Source: Thermodesulfobacteriota bacterium
GTDB lineage: Bacteria > Desulfobacterota > DSM-4660 > Desulfatiglandales > Desulfatiglandaceae
Direction of reading: 5' to 3'
Assembly: GCA_028278625.1 (NCBI GenBank)
Contig: JANQDY010000125.1
Location: 1 to 47,210 of the forward strand
DNA length: 47,210 nucleotides
The notes below the pieces were generated by a model. That model was not told the DNA's origin, ran no database searches, and worked only from the letters and a program-made list of their open reading frames with translations. How positions within the stretch are numbered: the first letter of the stretch is position 1; each line of letters starts with the position of its first letter. Both the position numbers and the translations under genes were made by a program. Positions 44,036 through 47,210 of this stretch are shown here, one piece after another.

Positions 44036-44866
44036 TTAGGCTAATTCCAATTGCTTGAATCTCTCTACCTGTTCCCTTATGGCAGTTTCCGTGGGAAGCC
44101 TTTCCATGCTTGATGCGCCAAAAAACCCGTTTATACAGTTTGTCTTTGACAGGATGTAATCAACGTCCCTCGGATCAGCGATTGGGCCGCCGTGACAAAG
44201 ACATATAATTTCGGAACGTACGCGCTTGGCGGCATCGCAGATTTCCTGTATTTTGACTGCTGACTCCTCAAGTGCGTCAATTCTCGCCGCATCCTCTATC
44301 TCCCTCATGGTGATTCCCAGATGCACAACAATTGCGTCAACGTTCACTTCGGCCATGGCTCTGGCCTGATCCGCATTGAAGACATAGGGAGATGTGAAGA
44401 GATCCAGCTCTCTCGCCGTCTTTATCATTTGAACTTCAAGATCGAATCCCAACCCGTTGTCTTCGAGACCTTGCCGGAATAGTCCGTCACAGATGGCCAC
44501 CGTGGGGAAGTTTTGAACGCCGGAAAACCCCAATTCTTTTATTTCTTTTAAAAAGTGGTTCATTGCCCTAAATGGATCTGTTCCGCAGACCCCGGCCAGC
44601 ACGGGTGTGTTTTTGACCACATTCAACACCTCACTGGCAATTTCCACAACAATGGCATTGGCATCGCCGAAGGGCATTAAACCGGCCAAGGAACTGTGCC
44701 CCGCCATTCTGAATCTTCCCGAATTATAGATTATGATGAGATCGCACCCGCCGTTTTCTTCCATTTTTGCCGTAATTCCGCTACCGGCTCCCGCTCCGAT
44801 AATAGGATGTCCACGCTTTATTGTCTGTCTTAGCCGGTTTAGAACTTCTTGACGGGTAAATGGCAT
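44036..44866 (-). CDS. PEP-hydrolase-family TIM-barrel protein (paralogue 2)
   Basis: This 276-residue protein has the same order of motifs as paralogue 1: GAGAGSGITAK (24-34), IIYNSGRFRMAG (45-56), FGDANAIV, VLAGVCGTDPF, FSGVQNFPT, SPYVFN, CHGGP (224-228) and ASSMERLP (251-258). It diverges after about residue 185, where paralogue 1 has an alanine/glycine-rich stretch and this one a charged helix. It lacks an adjacent Tm-1 partner. The two may handle different substrates or form a heteromer. A candidate sigma-54 promoter lies 160 bp upstream, and the divergent gene encodes an activator with a related sensor. Confidence 0.88.
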   Translation of the reverse strand: MPFTRQEVLNRLRQTIKRGHPIIGAGAGSGITAKMEENGGCDLIIIYNSGRFRMAGHSSLAGLMPFGDANAIVVEIASEVLNVVKNTPVLAGVCGTDPFRAMNHFLKEIKELGFSGVQNFPTVAICDGLFRQGLEDNGLGFDLEVQMIKTARELDLFTSPYVFNADQARAMAEVNVDAIVVHLGITMREIEDAARIDALEESAVKIQEICDAAKRVRSEIICLCHGGPIADPRDVDYILSKTNCINGFFGASSMERLPTETAIREQVERFKQLELA

Positions 44867-45224
44867 TTCGCTAATCCTTCTATTAAGTACAACTTTATCG
44901 TTATTCTAATCTGTTAAGTCTCACTGTATCATTACAGAATCGTCAGAATGATCAATATATCAGTAGCTGCGTCGCTATAGGTCTCTGGCTTGGTTAAACA
45001 CATTGTCCACACGCTCCTTGATCACTCAAGAACCGTGCCGAAAAGAGCCCAGGTGTCGATAATAAAAAGAAATGCTTGTATTTGCAGATGCTTAAAGATA
45101 GCGTTTCACTTCTGGTTCATTTTGTGTTATTTACGATTTGTTTCGCGCAAGCTAAAAAAGTGTTTCGTAAAGGCCGTGGGGTATACACTTTCGTGTTTGA
45201 CTGTTACCTTGGGGAAAGGAGAAC
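44867..45224. other. Divergent regulatory region between paralogue 2 and the activator
   Basis: This 358-bp region is A+T-rich without a credible gene; an 81-residue plus-strand frame lacks coding signs. It holds a sigma-54-like element (45026-45040) and, closer to the activator, TGTTTCG repeated 22 bp apart (45139, 45161). It also holds an inverted repeat AAAGTGT (45157-45163) / ACACTTT (45185-45191). These last sites are plausible binding sites for the activator upstream of the paralogue 2 promoter. Confidence 0.45.
45026..45040 (-). promoter_or_regulatory. Candidate sigma-54 promoter of paralogue 2
   Basis: On the minus strand this reads CGGCAC-N5-TTGA, with a G after CGGCAC. Two mismatches to consensus, with GG, the -12 G and the spacing kept. 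It points towards the gene at 44866, next to a sigma-54 activator gene. Confidence 0.45.
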
Positions 45225-47018
45225 ATGAAGGATAAGAGTAAACAGCTGAAAGAAATATTTGACATTGCCAAGAATGGCAGTTTTCCCATTATATTCTGTA
45301 TTCCCGGATCGGGTCAGATTGCCAGATGCGCCACTGAAGGGGGCGCTCATTTCTTGATGGCCCTAAACGCCGGTCTTTACAGAAATGCGGGTGTTACTTC
45401 TCTGGGTACTTTCATGCCATACGGCAATGTTAATGATCAGATTGAAAGCTTGCTGAGAAATCAGATAATGCCAAGAAAGATCAAAATTCCCATCGTAGCG
45501 GGTGTAATGGCCAACGATCCCATAACACCGCAAAAATTCAGATTCAAACGGCTAAAGGGATTGGGAATTGCCGGAATAACAAATTGGCCCGCCCTTGGTT
45601 TTATCGACGGCAAGTACCGTGAGATACTGACTCGAGAAGGATTTACCGTTGATACAGAGATTGAAATGCTTGCCGAAGCCAAGCATTACGGATTCGCGAC
45701 TGTCGGATTCTCCGTCTCAACTAAAGACGCTGTTGCCATGGCCCAATCAGGGGTGGACGCCTTGATTCTGTCTGTTGGCTGGACGTTTGAAACGGAAAAC
45801 ACTTATGAAAAAAGCGATCGAATCCAGCGCAGTTTGGTAAAGATCAATGAGATGCATCAGGGTGTCCGTTCCACCGGCAAAGATATCGTCTGTCTTTTCT
45901 TTGGCGGCACAATCACATTGCCCGAGGATACCGCCACACTGTATCGAATGACCAACATTCATGGTTATGGAGGGGGTAGTGCATTTGAAAGTTTCCCCGT
46001 TGAAAAGACCGTAACCAATACAGTAAAGCAGTTTTGCTCGGTTCCGCGCCGAACTAAGGATTCGTCTTTTGAGGAAGGTATGGGCGAGATGTTGGGGGCA
46101 ACGCCTGTGATGCGGAAGTTGTATAAACTGATAGAGAACGTGGCCCCCCATCAATTCGTGAATGTATGTATTCAAGGAGAGTCAGGCGTGGGCAAGGAGA
46201 TCGTCGCAATTCAACTGCACCGTTTGAGCGACCGTTCCACGCAACCCTTTATTACCCTAAATTGCGGCGCCATACCGGACACGTTAATTGAGAGCGAATT
46301 TTTCGGACATGAAAAAGGGTCCTTTACGGGCGCTTTGAGCACAAGAATCGGCAAGTTTGAACTGGCCGATGGCGGAACACTTTTTTTGGATGAAGTTGCA
46401 GAGCTCAGCCCCAAAGCCCAGGTCAGTTTGCTCAGGGCAATACAACAAAAAGAAATATTCAGAGTGGGAGGTGAAAAGGCAATATCCATTGACATCAGAT
46501 TGATTGCGGCAACCCATCGAAATCTGAAGGAACTGGTTCAAGAGGGAAAATTTAGAGCGGATCTCTACTATCGTTTGAATATGATAACGTTAAATGTCCC
46601 CCCCCTGCGGATGCGCGCTCATGATATTCCACTTCTCGTTAAGAAATTCCTGGATGAGTACAAAAAGCAGTTCGAGAGGGAGTTGCTTGGTGTAACACCT
46701 GAGTTTATGCAACGACTCATGAACTACTCATGGCCCGGGAACGTGAGGGAACTCAAGCACGTATTGTGTCAGGCCATATTGCTTCAGGAAGGGCCAATCG
46801 TTCATGGACAACATGTCCATTTCGACACCGAGACTTCTGGCAGCGATAGCAATATCAAGGATCTTATTACAAACATACCCATTGTGAGAAACGAAGAAGA
46901 AAATGAGCTTATCAACGCGCTGAATAATGCGGGTGGGAATAAATCAAAGGCATCTAAAATGCTGGGAATTAGCAGGAAGACATTGTACTCAAGGCTTAAA
47001 AAGCTGGGAGTTGAATAA
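45225..47018 (+). CDS. Sigma-54 activator with PEP-hydrolase-like TIM-barrel sensor
   Basis: This 597-residue regulator starts at ATG 45225 with AAAGGAG upstream. Residues 1-270 are a TIM-barrel homologous to the two PEP-hydrolase-family proteins in this cluster. The AAA+ domain (about 290-525) has Walker A GESGVGKE (318-325), GSFTGA (365-370) and Walker B GGTLFLDE (383-390). A Fis-type HTH ends the protein (NKSKASKMLGISRKTLYSRLKKLG). In the barrel, positions equivalent to IIYNxGRxRMAG read MALNAGLYRNAG, CHGGP reads FFGGT, and GASSxERLP reads GGSAFESFP. Loss of the Arg and His suggests a ligand-binding sensor without catalysis. It probably detects the substrate or product of the pathway and activates the divergent genes. 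No phosphorylation domain is present. Confidence 0.92.
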   Translation: MKDKSKQLKEIFDIAKNGSFPIIFCIPGSGQIARCATEGGAHFLMALNAGLYRNAGVTSLGTFMPYGNVNDQIESLLRNQIMPRKIKIPIVAGVMANDPITPQKFRFKRLKGLGIAGITNWPALGFIDGKYREILTREGFTVDTEIEMLAEAKHYGFATVGFSVSTKDAVAMAQSGVDALILSVGWTFETENTYEKSDRIQRSLVKINEMHQGVRSTGKDIVCLFFGGTITLPEDTATLYRMTNIHGYGGGSAFESFPVEKTVTNTVKQFCSVPRRTKDSSFEEGMGEMLGATPVMRKLYKLIENVAPHQFVNVCIQGESGVGKEIVAIQLHRLSDRSTQPFITLNCGAIPDTLIESEFFGHEKGSFTGALSTRIGKFELADGGTLFLDEVAELSPKAQVSLLRAIQQKEIFRVGGEKAISIDIRLIAATHRNLKELVQEGKFRADLYYRLNMITLNVPPLRMRAHDIPLLVKKFLDEYKKQFERELLGVTPEFMQRLMNYSWPGNVRELKHVLCQAILLQEGPIVHGQHVHFDTETSGSDSNIKDLITNIPIVRNEEENELINALNNAGGNKSKASKMLGISRKTLYSRLKKLGVE

Positions 47019-47107
47019 GAATGATCGATGTCTTCCGCTCAAACCGGTCTGGTGCGGGGGATGAGTGTCCGGCGCCATGAAAACAAACAACTGCAAAACC
47101 TTTGGCA

Positions 47108-47210
47108 TCAGGCGTCCGAACGCCTGAAAATGAGTACCGCGGCCATGACGGCAAAGACCATGGTATCGGCCGCCTGGGACCAGTACCGGCCGGTGATGGC
47201 AAGGACCATT
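47108..47210 (-). CDS. C-terminus of a membrane permease (partial; runs off the window)
   Basis: Read leftward from the window end, this frame gives AITGRYWSQAADTMVFAVMA followed by AVLIFRRSDA and stop at 47108-47110. The hydrophobic stretch and basic tail fit the end of a membrane protein, weakly recalling LivH/LivM permeases. The body lies outside the window. Its last 67 bp (47108-47174) are the second copy of the repeat at 32774-32840. Confidence 0.5.
   Translation of the reverse strand, partial: MVLAITGRYWSQAADTMVFAVMAAVLIFRRSDA

Noticed and set aside
44990..45235. 81-residue plus-strand frame upstream of the activator
   Set aside because: It has irregular composition and no ribosome site, and it overlaps the sigma-54 element and the activator start.
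32774..47174. Interpreting the 14-kb segment as a classical integrative element
   Set aside because: No integrase, transposase or tRNA target is present, so only the repeat footprint is reported.
1..47210. CRISPR arrays, tRNA/rRNA genes, prophage modules
   Set aside because: No regular spacer-repeat structure, cloverleaf sequence, rRNA segment or phage structural gene was seen on reading both strands.

Overview
The window looks like a chromosomal segment of an anaerobic, metabolically versatile Desulfobacterota bacterium, probably in or near the sulfate-reducing Desulfobacterales. This is inferred from large hybrid histidine kinases, a probable periplasmic selenoprotein, sigma-54 enhancer-binding regulators, a corrinoid/pterin methyltransferase fusion, family-I CoA-transferases and several radical SAM proteins. 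No tRNA, rRNA, CRISPR array, transposase or integrase was seen.

Region 1 (1-8.7 kb) is a phosphorelay block: a membrane hybrid kinase, a periplasmic tandem rhodanese interrupted by an in-frame UGA, a Cache-type hybrid kinase, a stand-alone Hpt protein and a soluble kinase with receiver domains at both ends. The UGA sits where related rhodanese-like proteins often have the second Cys of a C-x4-C motif, and a hairpin with a G-rich loop follows it. I read it as selenocysteine. Region 2 (8.7-15.5 kb) is mixed metabolism and transport: a degraded gene, a membrane protein, a DASS/SLC13 transporter with four RCK_C domains, an endonuclease/exonuclease/phosphatase protein, and a glutamine-synthetase-like enzyme paired with an isochorismatase-like hydrolase. 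Region 3 (15.6-22.3 kb) is a same-strand run of small accessory genes (alkyltransferase-like protein, LysE exporter, methyltransferase, two GNATs, thioesterase, MaoC protein, DUF3795 protein, radical SAM protein, PsiE-like protein) with a deleted DJ-1/PfpI remnant inside it. An MCP follows.

Region 4 (24.7-32.8 kb) looks like a sigma-54-controlled catabolic regulon. It holds a UroD / pterin-methyltransferase / corrinoid fusion protein, a PAS-AAA+-Fis activator, an atypical crotonase and a two-subunit CoA-transferase. The crotonase has a consensus-perfect -24/-12 promoter with a 23-bp near-palindrome at the expected start site. The methyltransferase has a good -24/-12 match and three GGTGCA-N4-TGCACC-type dyads upstream, in positions typical of enhancers.

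Region 5 (32.9-47.0 kb) is the most interesting part. A leftward cluster encodes two PEP-hydrolase-family TIM-barrel proteins, a Tm-1-like (UPF0261) protein, an old-yellow-enzyme/FadH-like reductase, an SDR dehydrogenase, a small LIM-like zinc protein and a ribose-type ABC importer. A divergent sigma-54 activator carries, as its sensor, a third copy of the same TIM-barrel fold that has lost several residues shared by the two enzyme-like copies. This suggests a regulator that evolved by capturing an enzyme of the pathway it controls. The cluster, together with a radical SAM/SPASM gene, lies between two direct repeats (39 bp identical within 67 bp) that encode the C-terminus of the same membrane protein, a possible footprint of insertion or duplication. 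The substrate of this system cannot be read from the sequence.
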